Assembly: GCF_047228935.1 (NCBI RefSeq)
Contig: NZ_JBFEGG010000005.1
Span: forward strand, 78,753-142,752
DNA from: Ornithinibacillus sp047228935
GTDB taxonomy: Bacteria > Bacillota > Bacilli > Bacillales > Amphibacillaceae
Length of the DNA: 64,000 nucleotides
Reading direction: 5' to 3'
Position 1 is the stretch's first letter. Every line of letters starts with the position of its first letter. The position numbers were made by a program, and so were the translations under genes. The notes below the pieces were generated by a model. It had not been told where the DNA came from and made no database searches. It worked only from the letters and a program-made list of their open reading frames with translations. Shown here in pieces: positions 56,414-64,000 of the stretch.

Positions 56414-57627
56414 GAATGCCCCTCCTTAAGAGATTGCAATAATATTGGAAGTTCATCTTGGTCGATAAAAGGATAGTTCATTCCTTGATAAAAGACGGTG
56501 TTGTCTGAGGCTGTAATGGATACGAGAAAAGAATTGCTATCTATTTCTGATGAACTAGATAGGATAGTTCGATAGTTTAGATTTCTTAACTTCCTTGTAA
56601 GTTTTAAAGCCTCGGCTAAATAATCTTGTTCATATTGGATATAAATTTGTTCTAATAATTTTGGTGGGTATTGTTTGACAGAAAGTAGTGCTTCAACATC
56701 ATAGGCAAAACCTATCGCTGGTATAGGCCTTGCAAATTGTTTGGCGAGATTATCATACCTGCCACCAAATAGGATAGGCTTTCCAACATTCTCAATAAAT
56801 CCTTGGAAAATAATATCAGAGTAATAACCCATATGACTAATAAGCCCTAAGTCGATTACGAAATAATCGCCAACACCATATAGTGTTAACATGTTGTACA
56901 CTTCTTTTAGCCTGATCAGTGCATTCGTCATCTTTTTCGTTAATGATAGCGATATAGCCTGATCTAATATTTCTTCTGGTTTGCCATAAAGAAGTGGAAT
57001 GGTGAGTAGAGACTGTTTAATAGCAGGTTCGATATCCAGTTTGAGTAAAAATTCCTCTAATCCAGTTACATTTTTAGAAATGATGAGTTGCTTGAATTGA
57101 CCTTCCTCATCTTTAGGTAGGGACAAGATATCTAATATTTCTTTAACCACTCCAGCATGACCAATTTCGATTTTGAAGTTAGTAAACTTTAAATCTAGTA
57201 AACAATCAATTGCTAGTGAAATGACTTCCATATCAGCTTCTACATTAGGGTTTCCTAGTAGCTCAACCCCAGCCTGTGTTTTAACATAGCCATCATTCGA
57301 TTGAAATGAGCTTCTATAAACATCGAGTACGTATGAATAACGCAATTCCTTTTTCTGTTTGGTATATTGTGTAGCGATTAATTGGGTAATGGGAATTGTT
57401 ACATCAGGTCGTAATACAAGGACTTTTCCCTCTGGGGAAATGAGCTTAATCATGTCATCTAGTTGAATAGTACCTTGAACAGATGAATAGAGATCATAAG
57501 TTTCAAAGATTGGTGTTTTAATTTGGTTAAAGCCGTATGTATCAAAACGTTTCTTTAATAGTTGGATTAATGAATGACTAGCATAATAGTCATTTTCGAC
57601 GGCTAAAGATTTTTGATAAGGTTCCAT
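56410..57627 (-). CDS. hisZ: ATP phosphoribosyltransferase regulatory subunit
   Basis: 405 residues, histidyl-tRNA synthetase-like catalytic fold without the C-terminal anticodon-binding domain of HisS. Class II remnants: IKTPIFETYDLY (about 37-48), LRPDVTIPITQL (about 72-83) and FGGRYDNL (about 287-294). It makes the short HisG active and histidine-sensitive. It is the first gene of the operon; GGAGTCTGTT precedes the ATG. Confidence 0.93.
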   Translation of the reverse strand: MEPYQKSLAVENDYYASHSLIQLLKKRFDTYGFNQIKTPIFETYDLYSSVQGTIQLDDMIKLISPEGKVLVLRPDVTIPITQLIATQYTKQKKELRYSYVLDVYRSSFQSNDGYVKTQAGVELLGNPNVEADMEVISLAIDCLLDLKFTNFKIEIGHAGVVKEILDILSLPKDEEGQFKQLIISKNVTGLEEFLLKLDIEPAIKQSLLTIPLLYGKPEEILDQAISLSLTKKMTNALIRLKEVYNMLTLYGVGDYFVIDLGLISHMGYYSDIIFQGFIENVGKPILFGGRYDNLAKQFARPIPAIGFAYDVEALLSVKQYPPKLLEQIYIQYEQDYLAEALKLTRKLRNLNYRTILSSSSEIDSNSFLVSITASDNTVFYQGMNYPFIDQDELPILLQSLKEGHS

Positions 57628-57697
57628 AACAGACTCCTTTTTCTACTACTTTATTAATTTATCACTTTATCACTTTAACAAACTAAAGTTATATAGT

Positions 57698-57726
57698 ATT
57701 CTAAAAGGTAAGGAACCAAAAGTCAA
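57698..57726 (-). promoter_or_regulatory. Promoter of the his operon
   Basis: On the minus strand TTGACT (57726-57721), a 17-nt spacer and TAGAAT (57703-57698). The leader to hisZ is about 65 nt and shows no T-box or terminator. The -35 box lies only 18 nt before the hisJ start codon. Confidence 0.78.
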
Positions 57727-57744
57727 TAGTTGGAGGGGAAATTT

Positions 57745-58536
57745 ATGTTTGATTACCATATTCATAGTGATTTTTCAGCAGATTGTAAAACGCCGATGGA
57801 ATTAACGATTCAAAAGGGCATTGAAATTGGTCTTGAGGAAATTTGTTTTACCGAACATATTGATTATGATTATCCAGATCCATCCATTATCTTTGAGTTT
57901 GATTTAGAGGCGTACAACCGTGAAATAAAACGAGTACAAAAAAAGTATCAGAATCAGATCCGTATAAAAAAGGGAATAGAAATCGGGGTAGAGCCTCATT
58001 TACTTGAGCGGTATAAGAAGTTGATGAGGAATGAAAACTTTGATTTTGTTATTTGTTCGATGCATACCTCAGACCGAACCGATTTGCATTCAGGGGAATT
58101 CTTTGAAAATAGAACAGTGGAAGAAGCTTATGCAACTTATTACAGAGAATTATTGTACTGTGTGAAGGAATTTGAAGATTTCTCTGTGCTAGGTCATCTA
58201 GACCTAGTGAAACGGTACAAGCGTGGAAGTAAGTATGATTTTCATGAAGTAATTACCGAAATTTTAAAGGTTGTTATTGAAAAGGGAAAGGGAATAGAGT
58301 TAAATACATCAGGGTTTCGTTATGGTTTAAATAGTGCAATGCCTAGTACAGATATTCTACAGTTATATCGTAATTTAGGAGGGAAGATTATTACGATTGG
58401 CTCCGATTCTCATATAGCAGAAACAGTTGGATTTGAATTTAGAACATCTCTAGAATTATTAGGGTCACTAGGATTTAACTATATTGCAACCTATGAGAAC
58501 GGGGAGCCAAGCTTTCATTATCTGGGTCAGCTGTGA
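57745..58536 (+). CDS. hisJ: Histidinol-phosphatase, PHP family
   Basis: 263 residues from the chosen start. PHP-domain metal motifs: DYHIHSDFSADC (3-14), EICFTEHIDY (about 34-43), CSMHTSD (about 102-108), LGHLDLVKRY (about 151-160) and the terminal GSDSHIAE (about 222-229). It dephosphorylates histidinol phosphate, the step missing from the monofunctional hisB. It is transcribed away from the his operon. ATG 57745 lies 6 nt after GGAGGGG; a TTG at 57730 is part of that site. Confidence 0.92.
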   Translation: MFDYHIHSDFSADCKTPMELTIQKGIEIGLEEICFTEHIDYDYPDPSIIFEFDLEAYNREIKRVQKKYQNQIRIKKGIEIGVEPHLLERYKKLMRNENFDFVICSMHTSDRTDLHSGEFFENRTVEEAYATYYRELLYCVKEFEDFSVLGHLDLVKRYKRGSKYDFHEVITEILKVVIEKGKGIELNTSGFRYGLNSAMPSTDILQLYRNLGGKIITIGSDSHIAETVGFEFRTSLELLGSLGFNYIATYENGEPSFHYLGQL

Positions 58537-58630
58537 AAACTGTCACATAATGTTTCTATATAGCTGGCAAAATACGCGGAGTTTGGAGATATGATGAAAG
58601 TGTTAAATATATAACTAAGGTGTTAAACAT

Positions 58631-58999
58631 ATGATAAAACGAATATTTCTTCTAGGTGTCGGTTTAATATCTTTAGGATTAGCTATTATCGGTATTATTT
58701 TACCATTAATCCCAACAACTCCGTTATTGCTTCTTGCCGCTACATGCTTTATACGAAGCTCGGATCGGTTATATAAATGGTTAATCACACATAAGTACCT
58801 CGGCCCATATATTAAAAATTATCGAGAGGGAAAAGGTATTCCTTTAACTGCTAAGATAGTCAGTGTAATGTTACTTTGGACTTCTATTCTCTTTACTATT
58901 TTCTTTGACATTCCACTTATTGCAGTAAAGATTCTTCTAGCTGGAACTGCCGCTTACTTCACGTGGTTTATTTTTAAACAAAAAACGTTGGCTAATTAG
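58631..58999 (+). CDS. YbaN family membrane protein (DUF454)
   Basis: 122 residues with four membrane helices (about 5-27, 29-45, 75-95, 98-116). The N-terminal pattern GLISLGLAIIGIILPLIPTTPLLLLAATCF and the SDRLYKWLITHKYLGPYIKNYREGKGI loop are those of DUF454/YbaN. Function unknown. AAGGTGTTAAACAT precedes the ATG. No terminator was seen after it. Confidence 0.85.
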   Translation: MIKRIFLLGVGLISLGLAIIGIILPLIPTTPLLLLAATCFIRSSDRLYKWLITHKYLGPYIKNYREGKGIPLTAKIVSVMLLWTSILFTIFFDIPLIAVKILLAGTAAYFTWFIFKQKTLAN

Positions 59000-59132
59000 T
59001 TGGTATTTCGCTACCTTATAGGGCATATAAAGAAATAGTGTATCTGCAATTGAGTGGCATGAAAACAAAAAATAACTTACAATGAAACAGATGAACTTTT
59101 TTATTGGACTTTGATTAAAGGAATGATTTCGA

Positions 59133-60050
59133 GTGATGAATCATCAAGTATATGAAAAACTAATTAATATAACATCCGAGAAAAATGTATTGGTTAATGA
59201 GCCTTTAAAAAACCATACTTATACTCGTCTAGGTGGAGCGGCTGATTTTCTAGTTACACCAGAAACATATGAAGAAGTAAGACAGATTGTTAAGTTAGCA
59301 AACAAGGAAGAGGTACCATTTACACTTCTTGGAAATGGTTCTAATTTAATCGTAAAAGATGGCGGTATCCGAGGAATCGTCATGAATTTATATAAACTAA
59401 ATGAGATTAAGACAGTTGGTACGAAGGTGATTGCACAAAGCGGTGCACGGATAATTGATACATCTAGAGAAGCGCTAAACCAACAGTTAACCGGTTTAGA
59501 ATTTGCATGTGGTATCCCAGGTTCGGTTGGTGGAGCATTATATATGAACGCAGGTGCGTATGGTGGCGAGATTAAAGACTGCTTGGAAAGCACTTTGGTA
59601 GTAGATCGTAATGGTGAGTTACTAACTTTACGTGCAGAAGAGTTAGATTTAGAATATCGTACGAGTAATATTCCTGCTAAAGGCTATATTGTGTTAGAAG
59701 CTACCTTTGCATTAAAGGCTGGCAACTATGAAGAGATTAAAGCGGTAATGGATGATTTAACCTTTAAGCGCGAGTCAAAACAACCTCTTGAATATCCGTC
59801 CTGTGGAAGTGTTTTTAAACGCCCGCCAGGATACTTTGCAGGTAAGTTAATTCAAGACAGTGGACTTCAAGGGACACAAATTGGTGGCGCGCAAGTTTCA
59901 TTAAAACATGCCGGCTTTATCGTGAATAAAGATAATGCAACTGCAGATGAATATATTCGCTTAATTCGTCATGTTCAAGCAACCGTAAAAGAAAAATTTG
60001 GTGTAAGCTTAGAGCGTGAAGTACGAATTATCGGGGAAGACCTAGAATAA
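59133..60050 (+). CDS. murB: UDP-N-acetylenolpyruvoylglucosamine reductase
   Basis: Second committed step of peptidoglycan precursor synthesis; FAD enzyme, 305 residues, type IIb (Gram-positive) form. FAD motifs: HTYTRLGGAADFLV (about 28-41), LLGNGSNLIV (about 60-69), FACGIPGSVGGALYMNAGAYGGE split by short spacers (about 124-146), YRTSNIP, and PSCGSVFKRPPG with the active-site serine (about 222-233). GTG 59133 has AAAGGA 10 nt upstream; ATG 59136 is equally possible. Confidence 0.95.
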   Translation: MMNHQVYEKLINITSEKNVLVNEPLKNHTYTRLGGAADFLVTPETYEEVRQIVKLANKEEVPFTLLGNGSNLIVKDGGIRGIVMNLYKLNEIKTVGTKVIAQSGARIIDTSREALNQQLTGLEFACGIPGSVGGALYMNAGAYGGEIKDCLESTLVVDRNGELLTLRAEELDLEYRTSNIPAKGYIVLEATFALKAGNYEEIKAVMDDLTFKRESKQPLEYPSCGSVFKRPPGYFAGKLIQDSGLQGTQIGGAQVSLKHAGFIVNKDNATADEYIRLIRHVQATVKEKFGVSLEREVRIIGEDLE

Positions 60051-60051
60051 A

Positions 60052-60086
60052 AAGAGCTGTACGTGATAGACACACGTACAGCTCTT
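60052..60086 (+). terminator. Terminator of murB
   Basis: AAGAGCTGTACGTG (60052-60065) is the exact inverse of CACGTACAGCTCTT (60073-60086); T-poor tail on the plus side. Confidence 0.75.
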
Positions 60087-60092
60087 ATGTTG

Positions 60093-60189
60093 TTCGGGTA
60101 ATTTTCCAAGAACTTCGAGTCGGAATTTAAAAACTTCCAGTTAAATTTCGGAAACTTCGGGTCAAATTGAAAAATCTTCGGGTATTTAG
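60093..60189. repeat. Diverged tandem array, exact 21-nt period
   Basis: Units begin with TTCGGGT or variants at 60093, 60114, 60135, 60156 and 60177, each exactly 21 nt apart; unit ends are AAC or ATC. The last unit runs into the ehuA stop codon (60186-60188). No gene uses these bases otherwise. Confidence 0.75.
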
Positions 60190-61004
60190 CTTCTAAAGCG
60201 ATGCAAGAATTGTTGCAAGCGCTCATTATTAGATTCTTCCAGTACTTCGCCAGGGGTGCCTTGTTCTGCGATAACCCCGTTATCTAAGAAAATAACGCGA
60301 TCTGCGACATCTAGGGCAAAATCCATCTCATGTGTGACAAGAACCATTGCCATTTCGCCTTCCTTAGCAATATCTCGGATAACCTCTAACACTTCACCGA
60401 CTAATTCTGGATCTAATGCAGAAGTTACTTCATCAAATAGCATGATTTTCGGTCGCATCACTAAAGCGCGAGCCATGGCTACACGTTGCTTTTGACCACC
60501 GGATAGCTGACTTGGATAATTATCTAATTTATCACCAAGTCCAACTTTTTCTAGCATTTCAATGGAACGTTTTCTAGCAGTTTCTTTGTCTTCCTTTTTT
60601 ACATGAATTGGTGCAGTCATACAGTTTTGTAAAATCGTCATATGCGGGAAAAGATTAAAGTGTTGAAACACCATGCCAATATCCCCACGAACTTCTCTTA
60701 AATGCTTTTCATTTGCGGGAACTAGTTTCCCTTTTTTTTCCATATGCCAAAGATTCTTACCATCAAAAATGATTTCCCCAGATGTTGGTTGCTCAAGTGT
60801 CATAAGCATTCGGATAATTGTTGTTTTACCAGATCCACTAGGGCCAATTAGGGCTACTTTTTCACCAGGATATATATTTAAATCTAGTCCTTTTAGTACT
60901 TCAACATCACCAAAGGATTTATGAACATTTTTATACTCTACAATTGGCTTTGTACTAGCCGGAAAGGTTAATGGACTTTCACTTTCTTTTACAGAATCAA
61001 CCAT
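60186..61004 (-). CDS. ehuA: Ectoine/hydroxyectoine ABC transporter ATP-binding protein
   Basis: 272 residues with Walker A GPSGSGKTT (about 52-60), signature LSGGQKQRVAMARAL (about 165-179), Walker B IMLFDEVTSALDPE (about 184-197) and VTHEMDFA. It belongs to the polar amino acid uptake (GlnQ) group. The assignment to ectoine rests on the binding protein at the head of the operon. It overlaps ehuD by one base. An N-terminal extension of about 20 residues precedes the ATPase fold. Confidence 0.85.
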   Translation of the reverse strand: MVDSVKESESPLTFPASTKPIVEYKNVHKSFGDVEVLKGLDLNIYPGEKVALIGPSGSGKTTIIRMLMTLEQPTSGEIIFDGKNLWHMEKKGKLVPANEKHLREVRGDIGMVFQHFNLFPHMTILQNCMTAPIHVKKEDKETARKRSIEMLEKVGLGDKLDNYPSQLSGGQKQRVAMARALVMRPKIMLFDEVTSALDPELVGEVLEVIRDIAKEGEMAMVLVTHEMDFALDVADRVIFLDNGVIAEQGTPGEVLEESNNERLQQFLHRFRS

Positions 61005-61717
61005 TACATTACCGCTCCTTTATTTTCTTGAAGCGCAGCTTTTTTATCAAAGCGGCGGTTCATCTTCTTCTCTAATTTATTAATTAAAATTGCAGAAGGA
61101 TAGCTTAACACCAAGAATATAAGTGCTACTATCGTATAGGCCTCTAGCATACGGAAGTTATCCGTACCATATGTTTGTGCTAAAGCTAAAATTCCTACTA
61201 CCCCAATTGTTGATGCTAGTGGAACCTCTTTGAACATAATAATGAGGTAGTTTCCAATCATCGGAATGGTAGGTGGGATTGCTTGTGGAAGAATGATTTT
61301 TGTCCACTTTTGTCTCGTTGAGAAATTAAGAGCAGTTGAGGCTTCCCACTGTCCTTTGTTAACACCTTCTATTCCTGAACGATATACTTCACCAATATAC
61401 GTACTGAAATGAATTCCTAAGCCGATTATAGCACTCTCAAATGAAGAGAGCGAGACCCCAATTCCGGGTACCATTGGCCACGCATAATAGATAAAGAATA
61501 ACTGGATTAACGGTGGGGTAGAACGAATAAATTCCATCGTCCATGTGACAAGCCAGTTAAGTGGTTTGTATTTAATTCTTCTTAAAAAGACCCAAACAAA
61601 TCCAAAGATTAAAGCAAAGAAAAAACATGCAAATGTTAATCCTATTGTAACCCCTATTCCTTGTAAGATAAAAGGAAAGGCGTCAAAAAACATATCCCAT
61701 TTCCAATTTATATTCAT
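61004..61717 (-). CDS. ehuD: Ectoine/hydroxyectoine ABC transporter permease EhuD
   Basis: 237 residues, HisM/GlnP-type permease with about five helices and the EAA loop EASTALNFSTRQKWTKIILPQAIPP (about 125-149). It pairs with EhuC. Its ATG overlaps the ehuC stop by 4 nt and its stop overlaps ehuA by one base, so ehuC-D-A are translated as a coupled set. Confidence 0.85.
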   Translation of the reverse strand: MNINWKWDMFFDAFPFILQGIGVTIGLTFACFFFALIFGFVWVFLRRIKYKPLNWLVTWTMEFIRSTPPLIQLFFIYYAWPMVPGIGVSLSSFESAIIGLGIHFSTYIGEVYRSGIEGVNKGQWEASTALNFSTRQKWTKIILPQAIPPTIPMIGNYLIIMFKEVPLASTIGVVGILALAQTYGTDNFRMLEAYTIVALIFLVLSYPSAILINKLEKKMNRRFDKKAALQENKGAVM

Positions 61718-62385
61718 CCGCTAGCCACTCCTCTCTTCGAAATCTCTTCACCCTTACGTGTAAGGAAGATTAGTGGCAATGCCATGATAAAGTAGAACAG
61801 TAATAACAATAAGTAAACGGTAGGTGCTGCAGATAAATCGGTGCTTCTAAGAATGTTTCCGTGATATAAAATATCGGTCATACCTATAAGTGAAACTAGT
61901 GATGTGGCTTTTAACATTTGAATAAGATAGTTTCCGAATTCAGGAAGCATCATGCGAAGTGCTTGAGGGAAAATAACTAATCTCATTCGTTGCGTACGAG
62001 ATAAGTTAAGTGCGACAGATGCTTCAGTTTGCCCTTTATCAACCGCTAAAATAGATCCACGAACGATTTCGGACATGTATGCACCATAGTTTAACGAAAT
62101 CGCCAATACTCCAGCCATAAGCCTATTATCAATTCCAACGTCAAATAGCATTGGAATAGCATAATATAGCCAAAATAATTGCACGATCAATGAGGTACCG
62201 CGAAAAATTTCTACATAAAAGCTAGTGATCCCACGAACGACTAGATTGTTAGATAATCGGCATAGGCCAGCAAGGAAGGCAAATAAATATCCGAATATCA
62301 CGGATAGAATAAAGACAGTTATCGTAATATTTATCCCCTTCATCAAAACAGGGAAAACTTCTATTATTGCATTAATCATAATCAC
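61714..62385 (-). CDS. ehuC: Ectoine/hydroxyectoine ABC transporter permease EhuC
   Basis: 223 residues, HisQ-type permease with five predicted helices and the EAA loop EASVALNLSRTQRMRLVIFPQALR (about 121-144). FYVEIFRGTSLIVQLFWLYY (about 56-75) is the conserved permease entry segment. It follows ehuB after a 73-nt gap that holds an intrinsic terminator. AAGGAGTGATT precedes the ATG. Confidence 0.85.
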   Translation of the reverse strand: MIMINAIIEVFPVLMKGINITITVFILSVIFGYLFAFLAGLCRLSNNLVVRGITSFYVEIFRGTSLIVQLFWLYYAIPMLFDVGIDNRLMAGVLAISLNYGAYMSEIVRGSILAVDKGQTEASVALNLSRTQRMRLVIFPQALRMMLPEFGNYLIQMLKATSLVSLIGMTDILYHGNILRSTDLSAAPTVYLLLLLFYFIMALPLIFLTRKGEEISKRGVASG

Positions 62386-62393
62386 TCCTTATA

Positions 62394-62443
62394 AAAAAAC
62401 TCCACAGGGACTGACCCCCGAGTGGGGAATACCCTATGGAGTC
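62394..62443 (-). terminator. Internal terminator between ehuB and ehuC
   Basis: On the minus strand ACTCCATAGGG and CCCTGTGGAGT form an outer stem with one G-T pair, with a CCCC/GGGG inner helix, then TTTTTTT. It lies after the first cistron of the operon. Confidence 0.82.
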
Positions 62444-62458
62444 TTGTTGAATCATGAA

Positions 62459-63319
62459 TTAAACTTCACCGTTGCATACCTTTTCAGTTGTAATATCTTC
62501 TGGTACCATGTTCATTTGTTCACTGAATCCATTCTTTTCTAATAATTCAGCAACCGTACCATCGGCTTTTAAATCAGCAAGAACTTCATTATATGCTTTT
62601 ACTAATTCCTCATCTTCTAAACTAAATGCGGCAGCACCATAGCTCGGTACACCTTCCACATCTGGTTGTTCAAAGGTTTCAACAAATAAAAGTTCATCTG
62701 TATCAGCTGAAGCTAATGCTTCTTTAATGGTCATTTCCGTTCCTGTAGTGGCATCAGCACGTCCAGACTGAACAGCAGCAATGGAGGCTGGAATGTCCGG
62801 TACTGAAAGAATTTGACTCTCATCAACACCTGCATCTTTTAGAAAATCATTTTCAGTTGCACCTTGCATGACAGCTACTATAGCATCTGGATTACTGGCA
62901 ATATCCTCATAGCTTTCTAGATTAAGAGGATTCCCGTGTTGTACAATTAATCCTTCCCCATACATCATTTCTGGTTCTCCAAATGCTACATTTTCACAAC
63001 GGTCAGGCTTGATAGCCATGCCAGCTGTAATAACATCAAACTGACCTGCATTTAACCCAGAGATTAATTGTCCGAATTCTAGTAGCTCAGAATCTACTTC
63101 ATCTACTCCAAGCTCTGCAAATACAGCTTTCGCAATGTCAACAGCAGCACCTTTTAGTTCGCCATTTTCCTCATATGCGTATGGCTTTTCATTGGCAAAT
63201 CCAATCGTCACCTTACCTTCGTCTTGAAGCTTGGCCAATTTGTCCTCTTCTTCAGATTCACATGCTGCTAAAAAAGCAATGGTAAAAAACAGGATAGAAG
63301 CGAATAATAATTTCTTCAT
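62459..63319 (-). CDS. ehuB: Ectoine/hydroxyectoine ABC transporter substrate-binding lipoprotein
   Basis: 286 residues: lipobox LAAC (Cys20), then an SBP family 3 fold. GKVTIGFANEKPYAYEENGELKGAAVDIA (about 35-63) and the segment VITAGMAIKPDRCENVAFGEPEM (about 96-118) closely follow the EhuB pattern, including the cysteine in RCxxVAF that separates EhuB from other amino-acid binding proteins. It captures ectoines, used as osmoprotectants or nutrients, outside the membrane. AGGAGG lies 12 nt before the ATG. First gene of ehuBCDA. Confidence 0.9.
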   Translation of the reverse strand: MKKLLFASILFFTIAFLAACESEEEDKLAKLQDEGKVTIGFANEKPYAYEENGELKGAAVDIAKAVFAELGVDEVDSELLEFGQLISGLNAGQFDVITAGMAIKPDRCENVAFGEPEMMYGEGLIVQHGNPLNLESYEDIASNPDAIVAVMQGATENDFLKDAGVDESQILSVPDIPASIAAVQSGRADATTGTEMTIKEALASADTDELLFVETFEQPDVEGVPSYGAAAFSLEDEELVKAYNEVLADLKADGTVAELLEKNGFSEQMNMVPEDITTEKVCNGEV

Positions 63320-63355
63320 ATAATGATAAAACCTCCTATAAAATTAATACTCTAA

Positions 63356-63369
63356 CTAACTTAAGTTAG
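63356..63369. promoter_or_regulatory. Palindrome upstream of ehuB, possible operator
   Basis: CTAACTTAAGTTAG is a perfect 14-bp palindrome, 37 nt before the ehuB start. Either a repressor site or chance; no promoter could be placed firmly around it. Confidence 0.45.
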
Positions 63370-63470
63370 ATGTATTGTTAACTGGATAAAATGTTTCAAT
63401 AGATAGTAACTGAAGGGGAATATGTACTGAGAAACCTAAAGTTTACGAAAGGTAATAAGGGAAATCCTAA

Positions 63471-63623
63471 AGTAAACAGTTACAGTTAACATGTTATCGA
63501 TTATTGGATGCCGACTCAAACGGGGTATATTTTGATAATTTGAAATTATATGGTATAGAATGGGGAGAAATTGGTACAACTCATTTATTCGTAAAGATGC
63601 TAGATAATGTTGGATTATCCTAA
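63471..63623 (+). pseudogene. Probable 3' remnant of a lost gene
   Basis: An open frame of 50 codons follows a TAA at 63468-63470 and ends in TAA 63621-63623. It lacks a start codon with a ribosome site but its translation is protein-like: LLDADSNGVYFDNLKL continuing to WGEIGTTHLFVKMLDNVGLS. Such balanced composition is unusual for an intergenic frame. The family was not recognised. The remaining parts of the 63320-63729 gap hold nothing else that I can support. Confidence 0.35.
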
Positions 63624-63729
63624 AGAATCCTTAAAATTCGACAGGAACGTCATGAATTTGTACCTAGCTATTCAATAATCTGTGTTAGAATAGAAACTAA
63701 CAGACAAGTGGAAAGGGAGCGGCTATATC

Positions 63730-63903
63730 ATGATTTGGGTTGTTGCGATTATATGTATCATCATAACTGCTATTGTTTTGTATTTATCACTTCTAACACT
63801 TGATAAAGGATATGGATATAAGCATACAGTTGATCCACTTCCTACGAATGTTGAGGAAGAAACGAAGAGTAATAATGAGGAATCGCCTTCAAATAATGTG
63901 TAA
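63730..63903 (+). CDS. Small membrane protein, YtzI-like
   Basis: 57 residues: one N-terminal membrane helix (about 3-23, WVVAIICIIITAIVLYLSLL), then the motif KGYGYKHTVDPLP (about 26-38), which is the conserved part of the YtzI family of small Bacillus proteins, and an acidic Asn/Glu-rich tail. Function unknown. GGGAG lies 10 nt before the ATG. Too short for typical ORF cut-offs. Confidence 0.75.
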   Translation: MIWVVAIICIIITAIVLYLSLLTLDKGYGYKHTVDPLPTNVEEETKSNNEESPSNNV

Positions 63904-63926
63904 CTGATAGAATAAATACAAATAAT

Positions 63927-64000
63927 GAGGCTGAGACAAAAGTTTTTTAGTCAAACGAATAACCGAATGTAGTGCACCTACGACGCACCGGAAATATACT
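63927..64000 (+). repeat. Dispersed intergenic repeat, copy 2 (cut by the window edge)
   Basis: Starts GAGGCTGAGACA and aligns in the same orientation with copy 1 at 2419-2518, including CGAATGTAGTGCAC and CCGGAAATATACT. The right end lies outside the window. Confidence 0.6.

Noticed and set aside
56410..57627. Histidyl-tRNA synthetase (hisS)
   Set aside because: The C-terminal anticodon-binding domain is missing and the gene overlaps a short-form hisG, which is the hisZ context.
57628..57745. T-box riboswitch before the his operon
   Set aside because: The leader is too short and has no T-box sequence, specifier hairpin or terminator.
59975..60226. Open frame coding heptapeptide-like repeats (KFPKFNW, KFLNSDS)
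   Set aside because: It is the translation of the 21-nt intergenic array on the minus strand, has no ribosome site and runs out of frame through the end of ehuA.

Overview
The window is a low-GC chromosomal segment of an aerobic, endospore-forming, probably salt-tolerant member of the Bacillaceae (Oceanobacillus/Virgibacillus-like). This rests on gene content: two spore-coat proteins, a lipoteichoic-acid synthase, YueI/YfhD/YitT/YtzI-type Bacillus families, a Firmicute-order his operon with hisZ and short hisG, a yclNOPQ-type siderophore importer and an ehuBCDA-type ectoine importer. Strong AGGAGG ribosome sites and several TTG starts fit. No rRNA, tRNA, prophage, IS transposase or CRISPR was seen; this looks like core chromosome with an unusually rich set of intergenic signals.

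Layout. 1-9.6 kb: acetoacetyl-CoA synthetase, a DJ-1/PfpI stress protein, small zinc-ribbon, YueI, YhhN-like and YfhD-like proteins, LtaS, a YitT-family membrane protein, an AIM24-like protein and a CotF-like coat protein. 9.8-13.7 kb: an MBL hydrolase, then a minus-strand run exoA-selD-mnmH (selenouridine modification of tRNA). 13.8-19.2 kb: a ytr-like ABC operon with its GntR regulator and three palindromic operators. 19.2-32 kb: CotY/Z coat protein, a D,D-carboxypeptidase, ddl, a nitroreductase divergent from a DUF2269 membrane protein, an SRPBCC protein, a histidine phosphatase, a VanY lipoprotein, a class C serine hydrolase, an MFS transporter, pepT, a sulfurtransferase and tag. 32-42.6 kb: chemoreceptor, GNAT, amidase, a DUF899-VOC fusion, VOC, AraC, aldo/keto reductase, rsgA with an upstream leader ORF, an HD-type alarmone-hydrolase candidate, and type II IPP isomerase. 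42.7-49.5 kb: MBL, DsbA-like, Fur-controlled yclNOPQ, a SurA-N lipoprotein. 49.5-58.5 kb: the his operon (hisZGDBHAFI-C) with hisJ divergent. 58.6-64 kb: DUF454, murB, ehuBCDA, YtzI-like.

The most notable non-coding observations are: (1) a 23-codon leader ORF before rsgA with two mutually exclusive hairpins, one of which buries the rsgA Shine-Dalgarno; (2) a perfect FNR/CRP-type site placed at about -41.5 of a DUF2269 gene, next to a Fur box at the divergent nitroreductase that is identical over 15 bp to the yclN Fur box; (3) a group of intergenic arrays whose units differ in sequence but keep a nearly fixed period (about 50-52 nt at three loci, 21 nt at two); (4) an unexplained strong terminator with an upstream hairpin between cotY/Z-like and the carboxypeptidase gene, suggesting a small RNA; (5) two copies of a dispersed repeat at 2419 and 63927. 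Many starts were moved from the longest open frame to the codon with a proper ribosome site; those choices are stated per gene.
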